DNA of 64,000 nucleotides from positions 1,255,628-1,319,627 of the forward strand of contig SCFE01000095.1 of the NCBI GenBank assembly GCA_004352715.1, written 5' to 3'. The notes under the pieces were generated by a model, which was not told where the DNA came from, did not search any database, and was given only the letters and a program-made list of their open reading frames with translations. This DNA comes from Hofstenia miamia. Its lineage: Eukaryota; Xenacoelomorpha; Acoela. Positions 1-10,896 of the stretch are shown in pieces (position 1 is the first letter of the stretch; each line of letters starts with the position of its first letter). The position numbers and the translations under genes were made by a program.

Positions 1-10
1 TTTACACAAT

Positions 11-49
11 TGCGGTGGTTAGCGTTAGAATTAAAACAACTTGCGGTGG
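11..49. repeat. Minisatellite TGCGGTGG, left part
   Basis: The octamer TGCGGTGG occurs at 11-18 and again at 42-49, 31 bases apart, with a related AGCG or TAACG sequence between. The same octamer recurs at 1609-1675 in the same orientation with 29-30 base spacing. This looks like one ~30-bp minisatellite later split by about 1.5 kb of other DNA. Confidence 0.55.
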
Positions 50-263
50 CATAAAATTATACAGGTAACGTGTTGTGTCTTAGGATTTAAAATCTCTAAA
101 TATTTCTCAAAAAAACTGTTTCTGAATGAAAAGTAAGAGATTTCACATACAAAATATTAGAAGTAATTCTTACATATTTCAAGAAAAATTTGATAATACC
201 CTAATAAAATTTAACGAAATGATAATATACCTAAAAAATTTCAGAAACATTTCTTTTCTTAGG

Positions 264-1551
264 CTAAGCGCGTACTGTTGATTATTTAATTTAACAACTA
301 AATAATTTACAAATTAAATAGTTTATCAAAATTTTGCCAAGCGCGCACTAGTGATTTTAAATTTGCTTAATCGTTCATTTTAAATTGCATTTCATTACGA
401 CACTGCATGCCTTACGGCAATACATCAATTACCAGAAAGGCGTAAGGGACAATTCTAGATAGATTGTGTGAACATGAAGACCCTATGAAATTCTTTAATT
501 ACTTTCGAAGGAATGCGTAGTGGTTTAATCAATTACGGTAATTAGTTCGAATAACATTATGCAAATAAAAATTTTTTAAAGAAATTTTTCTGTCTCATTA
601 CTTGGAACTGTGTCATAGTTACAAGTGGCGTCACTGAGAGGGTGGGACTACACCTGGAAATAAATTTTTTATTCTGCAAAGATAGAAATAAAACTTATTA
701 TAAGCAATTTTAAACAATTTCGGGGTCACAAGTTTGGAACATATCAAAATAACAAAATAATTATATAAATAGCCAAAAATTGAACCCCAATATTATAATA
801 AAATCTTTAATAACAATTTTAGACTATTTTGGAGGTCCAATAGTTATAAAGGTACAAAATGTTTAGTATTAAATATCTAGCATACACCAAAGCGGTTAGT
901 GAAAATTTAACACATAAATTTGGGAGTTTTTGAGTTTTAGCACCAGGCCCCACATTTACCGTGACGGCAATGATAGTAACATGAAAAAAAATCTGTTTTT
1001 GCATCTTTAAAATTAAGATTACACATGCACATTTAGGCTAAATAATGTCAAATGTTGCGTATACTTACATATATTAAGTTCACAGAAACAGTTGTTTAAA
1101 ATAAAATAAAAGCTCTGGCATTTAATACAAGTGATGAGCTAAATTATAGCTTGATTCTAATTTCCATGTCAATTAATTCAGTCCAATTTTAAAAAAAAAA
1201 CTCGTCCTCTTTATAAAGCTATGGCAATAATTTTTTTAAACTGCTTGTAAGAATTATTTTTTAACTATAAATTATAATTCGAAGCCCTCTTGTGAATGAA
1301 TCAACACCTTTCATCGTTACGAATTGCTCAATTAATTAATTGTAGTGCGCGTACGTCCTTTGAAAACGCTATGTTCTATTTTATGTGTAAACAGTTTAAT
1401 CAACGCGAAAATATATCAAGCGGGAATTTTTTAATTTCTGTGATCATTAAATTGCTAGTGCGCGTTGACGTAAAGAAAGCAGTGTGTTCTATTTTGTAAA
1501 CTAAATAGTTTCGTATTTACGTAAATTAAAAATCACTAGTGCGCGCGACGC
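264..1551. mobile_element. Candidate DNA element with inverted GCGCGCACTA subterminal repeats
   Basis: The left side carries GCGCGCACTAGTGATTTT at 341-358 and a related GCGCGTACTGTTGATTA near 267. The right side carries the exact reverse complement at 1529-1546 and two further inverted relatives (TAGTGCGCGTACG near 1340, TAGTGCGCGTTGACG near 1454). One or two motif copies on the left facing three on the right is typical of DNA transposons with subterminal repeats. The segment sits inside a minisatellite, which supports an insertion. There is no internal coding capacity: the frames at 819-1004 and 1296-1499 are short and unlike any protein I know. The exact ends and target duplication cannot be fixed, so the superfamily is unknown. 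Confidence 0.45.
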
Positions 1552-1608
1552 CTTACAAAGATAAAAAATCGCCACTGTTGCCGCATACCGAGTTAAAATT
1601 TCATTCAT

Positions 1609-1675
1609 TGCGGTGGTTTACGGTAAAAAACAGACATTGCGGTGGCTAGCGGTGAACATTTTTTTTCTGCGGTGG
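1609..1675. repeat. Minisatellite TGCGGTGG, right part
   Basis: TGCGGTGG appears at 1609-1616, 1638-1645 and 1668-1675. Variable spacer such as TTACGGTAAAA or CTAGCGGTGAAC separates the copies. Orientation and period match the copies at 11-49. The last two units overlap the 3' end of the candidate minus-strand reading frame at 1646-1807. Confidence 0.6.
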
Positions 1676-1807
1676 AAATAGTTTTATAAAATCTGTACCG
1701 CGTTCATCACGAGTCCAGATCAGTGCTTCCGGACCAATGTTAGTCAACGACTCGCGCAAGTCTGTGACAATGCTACTGCCAGCAGATGCAGTTCGCTCTG
1801 ATGCCAT
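1646..1807 (-). CDS. Candidate coding exon, unknown protein (53 codons)
   Basis: On the minus strand a good splice acceptor, a pyrimidine-rich tract ending CCACTTCAG, lies just before 1816. Nine bases later comes AACATGG, a favourable start context. The frame runs from the ATG at 1807 to a TAG at 1646. It begins MASERTASAGSS, continues with LRESLTNIGPEALIWTRDE, and ends in a PPQKKN stretch that overlaps the minisatellite. The block is clearly richer in G+C than its surroundings. I recognise no family. If it is a spliced exon, the only possible donor in frame is a weak GCG/GTACAG near residue 37. If unspliced, it is a 53-residue peptide. It resembles a first coding exon with a short 5' untranslated part, but mobile-element origin is not excluded. 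Confidence 0.3.
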   Translation of the reverse strand: MASERTASAGSSIVTDLRESLTNIGPEALIWTRDERGTDFIKLFPPQKKNVHR

Positions 1808-1918
1808 GTTGGTTGCCTGAAGTGGCAGAATGACAGCAGATCAAAAAATGTTATACAAGTAAAGTAGTAAAGTACAACTATATATTTTGCGATTTAAATG
1901 CAAATGTGGCCATTGTAC

Positions 1919-2001
1919 CAAGATTCGAATTTTCGAATTCACGGTTGCGAATCCAAATTCAAATCCAACATAGATTCGGATTCGATTTCGAATATTCACA
2001 G
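1919..2001. repeat. Degenerate ATTCGAA simple repeat
   Basis: ATTCGAA, ATTCGGA, TTCGAAT and GAATCC variants recur about every 8-12 bases through this stretch. It looks like a decayed short tandem repeat with no coding signal. Confidence 0.45.
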
Positions 2002-2092
2002 GGCCCTAGGATTGAGCTCTAGTGCTATTGAATTTTTAACTGCAGTAAACTCACTTAAATTTCAAGATGTCATATTCTTTATTGTATGAAAA

Positions 2093-2720
2093 CTAAATTT
2101 AATGCGATGGCAAAATTAACTACAATTAGTGGCGTAACCTACTGTAATTAAAAAACAACAATGAGGCGATACGACCTCTTACAACTACAGAATGTTGTAA
2201 TTTATTAAATTATTCAATAAAAGTAAATAATATCACGATTTTCCTCAACCATTGCATGGAAACAATTAAATGACAAATAGTAATTCTGAAATCAAGTTGA
2301 ATCAAGTGACTTATAATAGTCTTAACCTTAAGTAAACCTAACTACAACTAATTAGTACCTCCCCCATGGCAAATTATCAAATAACATGTCATATACTAAG
2401 TCATTTCATCAAGTATTTGTTCAAAATTTCTAAATAACTTTGTCAATAGCAAATTAAATTCACGAAAACATTGTCAATACTACTTACACAAAATGAATTT
2501 CATTAGCGGATCAATTTCAATAATGATATGGTAACATTTAGTTAGAAAACACGCAGAACTGCAATGCTTCTAAGATTTGCAATATGTACGGATATTACTA
2601 TTTTACTTAAAAAAAGACTAATTATTGCTATAGAGTATAACGAAATAATATAAAGAAAAATAAAGACAAAATGTCTAAATAGATTCTGTATAAAATTTTA
2701 AAAAATTAAAAGTGCGAAAT
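2093..2720. other. No feature seen
   Basis: A+T-rich unique sequence without a persuasive reading frame, repeat or splice-flanked block. Confidence 0.5.
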
Positions 2721-2725
2721 ATGTA

Positions 2726-2745
2726 ATATATATATATATATATAT
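2726..2745. repeat. (TA)n microsatellite
   Basis: About ten TA dinucleotides. Confidence 0.9.
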
Positions 2746-2855
2746 TGAACACATTTGGAAAAAAAAATTCGATAAGATTGTTTATATAATTCACACAATA
2801 TAAATAAATGAAATTATTCACACAATTCAATTTAAAAATTTATTGACAAACTTAC

Positions 2856-2911
2856 CGATTTCGAGAGAGTGGAGCACTTCTTGTATATTTTGGTGCAGTG
2901 TTTTGAGGCAT
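2856..2911 (-). CDS. Candidate first coding exon, unknown protein
   Basis: On the minus strand an acceptor (CCTATGTTTCAG) ends just before 2916. Five bases later AACAATG opens a frame encoding MPQNTAPKYTRSAPLSRN plus two bases of an arginine codon. A consensus donor (AATCG/GTAAGTTTG) follows at 2855. Both splice sites are strong and the frame between them is open, so this looks like an internal exon that carries the translation start after a non-coding leader exon. The encoded 18 residues are basic and proline-rich, and I do not recognise the protein. It leaves the frame in phase 2. Direct joining to the next candidate exon at 1816 would run into a stop, so either an unseen exon lies between or the two belong to different transcripts. 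Confidence 0.4.
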
Positions 2912-2921
2912 TGTTTCTGAA

Positions 2922-3839
2922 ACATAGGATTATATAAAATTAAAATTATCTCAGACATAAGACTCAAACATTAGCAAATAAAATACATTATAAATTATAA
3001 AATGATCCAGTTGTTTAAGTGTAATGGATAAAATGCTAAAATTTTATAAGCAAAGTTTATGAAAATTTAATCTTTAAATTTTACTGATTATTGAAAAACC
3101 AAATGTATTTCATTCATAGGACTATGTACAAATAATAACAACAGCTTGCAGTATTTCACACAAATATGTTTGAACTAAGAAGAAAAATCGTTTTACAATA
3201 AAGTTAAACTACAAAAATATGAAATAGAAAGATAAAATTTAAAATCCAGCGCTAATTATATTAATAGTGATGTTAAACGTGATCAAATTCAAGATAAATG
3301 CAGCCACCCAAATGCACTAAGACTAACCAAAAGCTCCGTTAGCAAAAACATATGACAAGCGAACACTGCCTAGAAAACCCAAAGTCAAACGTGCTATTTG
3401 TAATTACCCGGTCCCTCAAATGACGACCATTAGCAATTATTGGATCAGTTCTGCACAAATCTAATAAATTTTGACAGATTCTGAGCTGCTATTTTAATAA
3501 TTAATACTGACGGAATTCGAACATTGATCATATATTTCATAAAAATTTTTGTAATATTACAAAATACGCTACTAGCTCACCCAAAATAATAATGTTCTGG
3601 GACAATGAACAATCGTATTAGCTAGTAATTGATATTTAGACAACGAATTTTAAACAAAAAGGGCCAAATTGCAAATTATAAAATAACACATTATCAATGA
3701 TATCTACATCTCAGCATCAGCACTCGGCTTATGAATACGATTCACTATTAATTTAAACACCAGTAAACTCGGTCAAAATCATTTCGACAAAAATGTATAA
3801 TGTTAAACATATATTATTTAATTACTATTTAAACAAGAT
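2922..3839. other. No feature seen
   Basis: A+T-rich sequence, possibly the intron or promoter side of the exon candidate at 2856-2916. No leader exon could be picked out. Confidence 0.45.
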
Positions 3840-3957
3840 ATATCAACTAAATGTAGTTTCTTAAAAACACAAATAAAAATCATTTTCTATGGTGGGGTCA
3901 CAAAATATTTTTAAAAAATATATTTAATATCTCAAAGTTCTAAGGTTCTATCATGCA
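3840..3957. repeat. 118-bp segment repeated at 4814-4931
   Basis: This segment is nearly identical (one visible difference) to 4814-4931, which starts directly after the lone N at 4813. The second copy passes straight into sequence matching 4686 onward. This is best read as an allelic copy and not as a true tandem repeat. Confidence 0.85.
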
Positions 3958-4339
3958 TGTTCAAAGTAAAATTTCAATACACACAGCAACTAAGCAATGC
4001 TGTTCAAAATCACATCAACTTTAGATGAGAAACTACAACACCTCTAAGTATGATCTATAAGAACTAACAGTAAGCATCTACAAAAAACACATATGACAAT
4101 TAATAGAACACTTGCATTACAGATACAAATCTTTCCACACTAATATGAAACAGAATAAATTCTGTCAAAAATAAGCATTTAAGAAATGTATTACAGCAAC
4201 TCAAATTTAGTCAAATGCACTGTTTATGCATTCTACTCAGTGTAGCAACTATTGCAAGTCATGTAGACAGGTTCATCATTGACAATATGAAAATTCCTAA
4301 CTGCATGCTGTCATTGTTCCATTCATTTATTGTCAACAC

Positions 4340-4645
4340 CTAAGTTTTCAAGTCAGGTTCAAGTTACTTAGGCCAAGTTCCAGTTTTTATGCTTCATGTT
4401 CAAGTTTGAGTTTTTTTAAATGAATATTCAAATCAAATTTTTTCTAATTCCAAGTTTTTTAGAAAAAAGTAAAAATTATTTTACAATAATTCCAAGCTTT
4501 ATTATTTATATTTGATAAACAATTGAAATTTAAAATATTACTTTTCCTGCAGCATTTTTTATTGAATTGATCAGTTCAAGTTTGAATTTTGAGTTTTCCA
4601 ATTGAGTTTTGTTAGCTTATTTGAGTTTGAGTTCTTAACACCATG
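4340..4645 (-). repeat. Local interspersed repeat family, copy 1 (reverse)
   Basis: The reverse complement of this stretch aligns with 5535-5885. They share AAACTCAAACTCAAATAAGC near one end, a central CTAAAAAACTTG(C/G)AATTAGAA and a closing AACTTGACT-like segment. It lies inside the 728-bp segment that the second haplotype lacks. No coding potential or transposon ends were found. Confidence 0.55.
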
Positions 4646-4685
4646 GTCAACCCTCTTTGTGCATAGAGCTTAAAATATCTACATA

Positions 4686-4812
4686 CAAAAACTTCTAAAA
4701 TCTACATTCAAAGAAAATAAAAACAGTCGAATAATTGTATTCAAATATTCAAATAATAATTTTGAGATATTAAATTTAAAACATCATTTATTTAGATGAA
4801 TATTATCAATCA
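4686..4812. repeat. 127-bp segment repeated at 4930-5056
   Basis: Identical by eye to 4930-5056. The first copy stops at the N at 4813, whereas the second continues uninterrupted, as expected for overlapping contigs of two haplotypes. Confidence 0.85.
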
Positions 4813-4813
4813 N
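4813..4813. other. Contig join (single N)
   Basis: A one-base N marks the join where the two haplotype contigs were concatenated. Confidence 0.8.
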
Positions 4814-5056
4814 ATATCAACTAAATGTAGTTTCTTAAAAACACAAATAAAAGTCATTTTCTATGGTGGGGTCACAAAATATTTTTAAAAAATATATTTA
4901 ATATCTCAAAGTTCTAAGGTTCTATCATGCAAAAACTTCTAAAATCTACATTCAAAGAAAATAAAAACAGTCGAATAATTGTATTCAAATATTCAAATAA
5001 TAATTTTGAGATATTAAATTTAAAACATCATTTATTTAGATGAATATTATCAATCA
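4814..5056. repeat. Second-haplotype copy of 3840-3957 joined to 4686-4812
   Basis: The first 118 bases match 3840-3957 and the next 127 match 4686-4812. The sequence between them in the first copy (3958-4685) is absent. The junction falls in a short shared GCA. Confidence 0.85.
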
Positions 5057-5534
5057 AATACAAATTGCTTCATTTAAATTAAAACATAACAAGTAAAAAC
5101 AAAGTATTATTTATATTTGCCTATCAATTTGAATACCAAATGATCATATTGCTAGCCCAAATTCAAAACTTGATACAATATTCACAGTAATAATAGTTAA
5201 GCAATTCCCAGTAAACTCATGACATGCAGCAAGAATGCTTCCCAAACATTAACAAATTTCACTTAGTTCTGACTGACTGCTTTTCTAAGCACTTATTCTT
5301 CAAGCATTTATCTATTCAAGTTGTAGTAAAAAATACATTAAAAGCATTTGATCTTGGAATTAATTGTATTAAAATTATCATATAGCTTAGTTGCCCAAAT
5401 TATATTACAATTCCACTAGCTTGCTGTGCACAGTGTCTGAGTAAAATAGTATTAAGCACACTGGTGAATACATTGGTCAATCAAGTTTATTAATTTTAAT
5501 TTCATTAATTTTGTTGCACTTTGCAGGGTTTTTG

Positions 5535-5885
5535 AGTCCTCAGAATTTTAGAAACTCAAACTCAAATAAGCTCACAAACTCAAACAGAAAAACACAGAGG
5601 AGAAATCATCAATGCTCAAACTTGAACTCAATTGAAAATCCACTGGAAAATACTATAACAATTGAATTATTTCATATTTCAGTTTCTTTATAAATTGCAA
5701 ATACATATTTTTTAGCTTTCAAAACTTGAAATTATTACAAAATATATTACATTTTGCCCTAAAAAACTTGCAATTAGAAAAACTTAATCAAACTCAGAAT
5801 TTTCTTCAAAAAAATAATCAAGCTCAAACTCAAAGCATTAAACACAGACCAAGTAAATTGAACTTGACTAAAAAAACCCTAGTGC
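5535..5885 (+). repeat. Local interspersed repeat family, copy 2
   Basis: This copy contains AAACTCAAACTCAAATAAGC, CTCAAACTTGAACTCAATTG, a central CTAAAAAACTTGCAATTAG and GAACTTGACT, followed by CCCTAGTGCC. The same blocks appear in the same order in copies 1 and 3. The two reading frames crossing it (5511-5693 and 5726-5989) are low-complexity asparagine, lysine and glutamine translations of the repeat and are not genes. Confidence 0.55.
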
Positions 5886-5889
5886 CTTG

Positions 5890-6320
5890 TAAATTTGTTA
5901 ATAAAAACATGCTAAGAATGGGTATTAAGTCAAATAACAAGTATCAAATAATTTGTTTGAATAATCAAATAATTTGTTATTTCTCTTGAATGGAAATGGA
6001 CTGATTTACTCACAAATGAATTTGAATGATGAGCTTTGACTCTCAATGTTCAAATATTTATTGAAGTTTGTTTTAAGTAAATTGGTAAATTTGAATTATT
6101 ATCTTGTATAATAAATATATTTAGCCTCCAGAAATACAAGAATGATTTAAAAGTATTTGTATTGCATAGCTATCAATGTTTCAGCATTAATATAACTTAC
6201 TATTTTGCAATCACAAAAAATTATATTTAAAGAACATTTGCATGAAAGGTCACATTTTGAATATTCAAATTGTCTATTGAAGTCATTCATAATTCAGATA
6301 TAATTATTTTTAAAAACTGA
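5890..6320. other. No feature seen
   Basis: A+T-rich spacer between two copies of the local repeat. Confidence 0.5.
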
Positions 6321-6322
6321 AA

Positions 6323-6615
6323 GTCAAATGAGCTTCTAACTCAATTAGAACAACTTGGAAAAGAATGCATTAACACTCAAGCTTGACCTCAATCAACAAT
6401 TTATTTAAAAACATTGTGAAAAATCAATTATTTAAACATCAGTTTCTAGAGCAAATGAAAATAATTATTTTTACATTTCTGAACTCAAAATTAAATTAAA
6501 ATTTTAAAAAACTTGATTTGATTTGAATTATATTCAGAAAAAATAATTGAACTCAAACTCAAAATCTTGAACACATGCTGAGTAATTTGAACTTAGTTTA
6601 GGAAACCCTAGTCTG
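6323..6615 (+). repeat. Local interspersed repeat family, copy 3
   Basis: A more diverged copy. ACTCAAGCTTGACCTCAATC, TTGAACTCAAACTCAAAATC, TTTGAACTTAGTTTAGG and a closing AAACCCTAGT occupy the same relative positions as in copy 2. Confidence 0.45.
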
Positions 6616-6619
6616 CATC

Positions 6620-8934
6620 TCTTTGCTGATAGCATGATCCATTAATCATTTTCACTGTCTCAAAGCCACATCTATAATTTTGCTTTTCCAGCTGAAAATA
6701 TTATTATAAATCTAAATGCATATATGCTTTCTTTTTGCCTACTTTCATAATTGTATACTCTCATCTTCCTATTTGACATATTGTTATATTTATAGAAATA
6801 AACTATTTAAAAAGAGCAATTAAGCATCAGAAAACAAATCATTTTATTCATTGTCAAATAAATGCATGCAGTCAATAATGCAATTTTAATGAGTTGTATT
6901 TATAAAAATCAAAAATCAAAGACAACTTCTTTAATCATGAATGTGACAGTGCTCACTGTCACACAAATGGTAATTCATTTTCTTAAGCTCTTAATTGACT
7001 ATGAAATTGTGGGTTCCAATCTTAATGTCAGTACCTATTGTTAGCATTTAAGCAGTCCCAAATGCCATTCATTGCTCAATTAGCCACAGTAGGCACACTT
7101 GATTTCCCTTTGTTACAGATGACTTTTGTGGCCTAATACAAAATGATTTTAGCAAGGATCACAAAAATGTTAGAGAAGGGGAGACTCTTTTCTTCCTCTC
7201 TCCTAAGCTCTGTCTCAGATTAAATTTATAAAGTAGTATTGTAGATCAGCAATTCCTAAATGTTAGCTTGATGAGCCATTTTCTACAAAAAAAACTATGT
7301 AATATTTTGTTAAGCTTAATATGTTTAGCTGACTTTGAATTATGCTGATTGTGGATTACATTTTTGAGACAAAGACTTGATTTCGTAAAGCTTAATGTAA
7401 CTTCCTATTGATTAATAAAATAGTATTTGCAAGCATGGTATGTCTCACCTCTTCCTATGAGGAATTACAAAGCTACCAGTAATCACATGTTGAAGAAAAC
7501 CAAGAAATTACAAGGTAGAAAATGTGATGAAAATAAACATCAAAAGATCAAAGAATAAAAAGCAAACATACACAATTCAAACAAATAGTTCATTGCAACA
7601 AAATATTTGCCTTTCTTCTACCCTTTTGACATATGTAACATTGTTTATTGTCTCTGTAAGTTAAGTATAAAAGAAGATTGTTAAATATGTACATAATCTT
7701 GTTTTTGATGCATGCAAAAAAAGTTATTCTGAACATGTTGTGTTGTGTGAAATTTTAAATTTGTTTTGCACACAACATTATATAAAAAGCAAAATTCTAT
7801 TATTTAGGTTATTAATATGAGTGTGATTGGGTTCTTACAATAATCTTGAAAAAATAGCAGGTTTAAACAAAATTTTCTGAATTTGTTATAAAAATATTTT
7901 AATTAACTTAAAAATTTGGAAATAGATTCTGAAATTAAGTAGAAATTCTAAAAAATTCACAAATAAATTATCACCCAAGTTAATTGAGGCATTTTTACAA
8001 CCCTAAAATCTGAAACAATGCAATATAGAGGAATCTCAACTCTTTCATTGCTGCCACAAAACCATGGAGGCTCATCAACCATTGATGAATTCATATTCAT
8101 AAAGTTACCTTTGACAATCTACAGAAAACAAAATAGCTAAGTTGATTGCTGCTCTGATGAAGCTTAGACTACCTAATCCACAAGAAACCAGATATGGACA
8201 GAATTTGTAAGTGTTTAAAAAAGGAAATTTCTTGAAAAATATTTATAATTTTCAGTATGTCAGGCATGAATTAAATTTTATTGCAATGCTTACAATGGTA
8301 GAAGAGTGCATTTTGCATTTAGAAAATGCAATCAAAACTAAATTAAACATATTGTTACATTCGAATGTTAATGGTCAATATCTTCACACAGTCTTAGTAA
8401 AGATGTAGGCGCTGTTTTATACCCAATTATGGAGATAGGCTCAGGTTGTTATTGAAGTGGTGTGCTTAGGCGGATCTGGATATAGTAAATTGCCCTTCCA
8501 TTACCTACATTGGCAAGTGCTTTACAATGAAATGTGAATTTGGTAAACTTCATGTTTCCAAATCTAATTATTCTAATGAAATCAAGATTCACAGGACAAT
8601 TATATGACTTCGAGGGATAGAAGGGTATAAAAAAGTGGTATTGATTTCATTGCTATAGAAATTCAATAAGCCATTATTTTTTATGCTGTTGCAGAAGCTA
8701 TATAATCACTGTTGGTTATAACTTTTGATTATCCAGTTTGGTGAGAGCGACATATTTGTTGAAATACGTGTATTCCATATTTTTCAGATCATATTGATTA
8801 GCACACCCAAAGTGTTTGTTTAAAAAAATATGCAGCAAAGTAGTTTATATGCTATACTTCACTTTTTTGATGAGGAAGATATGTATTCAGGGCTTTTTTT
8901 AAGTTTTTATATACTGTATTATTATGACATCAAC
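6620..8934. other. No feature seen
   Basis: Long A+T-rich stretch. Reading frames at 6862-7044 and 8211-8408 are short, lysine- and asparagine-rich and indistinguishable from chance. Confidence 0.5.
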
Positions 8935-8937
8935 TAA

Positions 8938-9480
8938 AGGTGTGTTCCCACTATCGACTTTTATCAGCAGATTTTAATCGAAAATGCAATTATTTTCGTT
9001 CACATTGGCGATTTTTTATCATCCGATTTTTTATCAGAAAATGCGGAGTTGGAAGAGCGTTCAGACTATCGATTTTTTATCAGATGATAAATTATCATCT
9101 TTTGATTGACAGTAAGAAAAACAACAACATCTGTTTATGGATTGGTTTGTCTTGGAATGTAAACAATGTTTACATATTTTGAAGTTAAAATATTTCAACG
9201 ACAATAATTTACGTTTTGGAAGTCTGTTCCCTACTTGAGAAGTAAGCAATTAGTTTCAAGTAGCTATTCGACTAGTTTTAGTACCGTTCAGACTATCGAC
9301 TTTTATCAGCTGATAAATTATCAGATGACAGTAATTTGGCTGTTTTGCCAAAAAATCGGATGGAGCGTTCAGACTATCGACTTTTATCAGCCGATAAAAA
9401 AGCAGATAGAGTGTTCACACTATCGATTTTTATCACTGATTTCTTGACAGATGATAAAAGTCGATAGTGGGAACACACCT
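8938..9480. mobile_element. PIF/Harbinger-like MITE with 29-bp TIRs
   Basis: The left end begins AGGTGTGTTCCCACTATCGA and the right end is its exact reverse complement over 29 bases. The element is flanked by TAA at 8935-8937 and TAA at 9481-9483, the 3-bp duplication typical of PIF/Harbinger elements. It is 543 bp long and has no transposase. Inside, the end-like motif GTTCAGACTATCGA(C/T)TTTTATCAG recurs near 9058, 9287, 9367 and 9412, each followed by GATAA variants, so the body is largely built of copies of its own terminus. The small reading frames across it are shadows of this repeat. Perfect ends and an intact duplication suggest a fairly recent insertion. Confidence 0.9.
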
Positions 9481-9596
9481 TAAGATTTTAAAGAATGGCC
9501 AAACTTCTAAAAACATAAACATTGAATTATTGATTATATTTTACTGCGAATTTAAATCAATTCTAACCAAGATGACTAAAGATGATGTACATAAAA

Positions 9597-9660
9597 TTTT
9601 TTGAACGCCCAATGTGTTTTCAGTTGCCTTATTACTATTTTTGAACGGCCAATGTATTTT
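9597..9660. repeat. Two copies of TTTTTGAACG(C/G)CCAATGT, 40 bp apart
   Basis: TTTTTGAACGCCCAATGTG and TTTTTGAACGGCCAATGTA start 40 bases apart and are each followed by TTTT. This is a short tandem duplication with slight divergence. Confidence 0.6.
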
Positions 9661-9664
9661 TAAA

Positions 9665-10890
9665 AATATATAATAAAAAAATTCCAAAAAACTTTTCTGC
9701 AAACAATTTTAGGATGCAAAGTTGATAATAGAGGTGAAATATTGTCCAATCTTAAAATATTAGGTTTGTAATAAAATAATTGGACATTTTGTAAGTTTGT
9801 ATTTTTCAGAGCAGCTTACTATGTGCAGATGAATATGATAGAATTTGTGTCAGCAAGACCTTACAAGTCCATATTGGTTAATTGTTGCTTAGAAACTTTA
9901 ACAAATTTTCAAGTTAACGATTTCTGTATAATGGCGATGAAGGCTTGTGTGATTTAAAAAAGCAACATGCAGTCCTGACAATACTGGTTCTGTAGTGAAT
10001 GTAATTGCAGAAATTCATTTTTCTCGTATTTAATTCAAACATTTCATTTGAAAACAAACAAGTATAAAGAATTTGCAACAAAATATTCAATTGTAGCAAA
10101 ATAACAAGATTAAAAAATAGCATTGTAGTAATCACAACTTTGAACTTTGATTTTCCGACTTCAAATTTATGGACTTCCTTACTTTATTCAAGAGGAAGCT
10201 AACATAAGGCATAAATACATTACCGAAACTAGTTTTTAACTCAAAACTAAAAATGTGTGAATATATAAATTAGATCAAATACATTTAGGGAATCTATGAG
10301 AAAAAATTGTTTTCTTGTAGAGGTACAATGGAATAAGAATCATTGACAAGCAGATATTTTGCATTGCAATAATTGAAATAATTGAAATAATTTATCTGTA
10401 TCACCATCTAACTTACAGAAATAATCTATGTCTCATTAGGGATTTATTGAACACTACAAAGCGAAACTTAGTGAAATTGACGCCATCCATTCAGCCCGTT
10501 TTGTGGAAAGATCTGTCTAAAATTGTTTGCTAGCATGTGCTGATTTCTGGAATGAATGAGCAATAAAAAATAATTTATAGAACATTCCACAGATAAGTCA
10601 TATAATTACAAATTGAATTTGATCTTTGATTTTTCATCTTCACACCCTAAGATGATGAAAATGGTCACTTTAAAATGTTACTATTAATAATATGTTAGAC
10701 TGAAGAAGTTGTATTTAGTATTTTGCAATCTGTATCTCACAGTCTCAACGTGCAAATCAGCAAATTTCCAATTTCATTTTTAAGACTGCATACATATCCA
10801 AGTCAACCCAATACTACATGAATTGTTTTTATCAGCATAGGTTAATAAACATTGCTTGTTAACAACAAAAAGCATTAATTTTATAATCAT
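9665..10890. other. No feature seen
   Basis: A+T-rich. The minus-strand frame at 9914-10135 has no recognisable content. Confidence 0.5.
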
Positions 10891-10896
10891 CTCTTT

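Noticed and set aside
5511-5989. Two asparagine- and glutamine-rich frames
   Set aside because: Translations of the CAAACTCAA-rich interspersed repeat, not genes.
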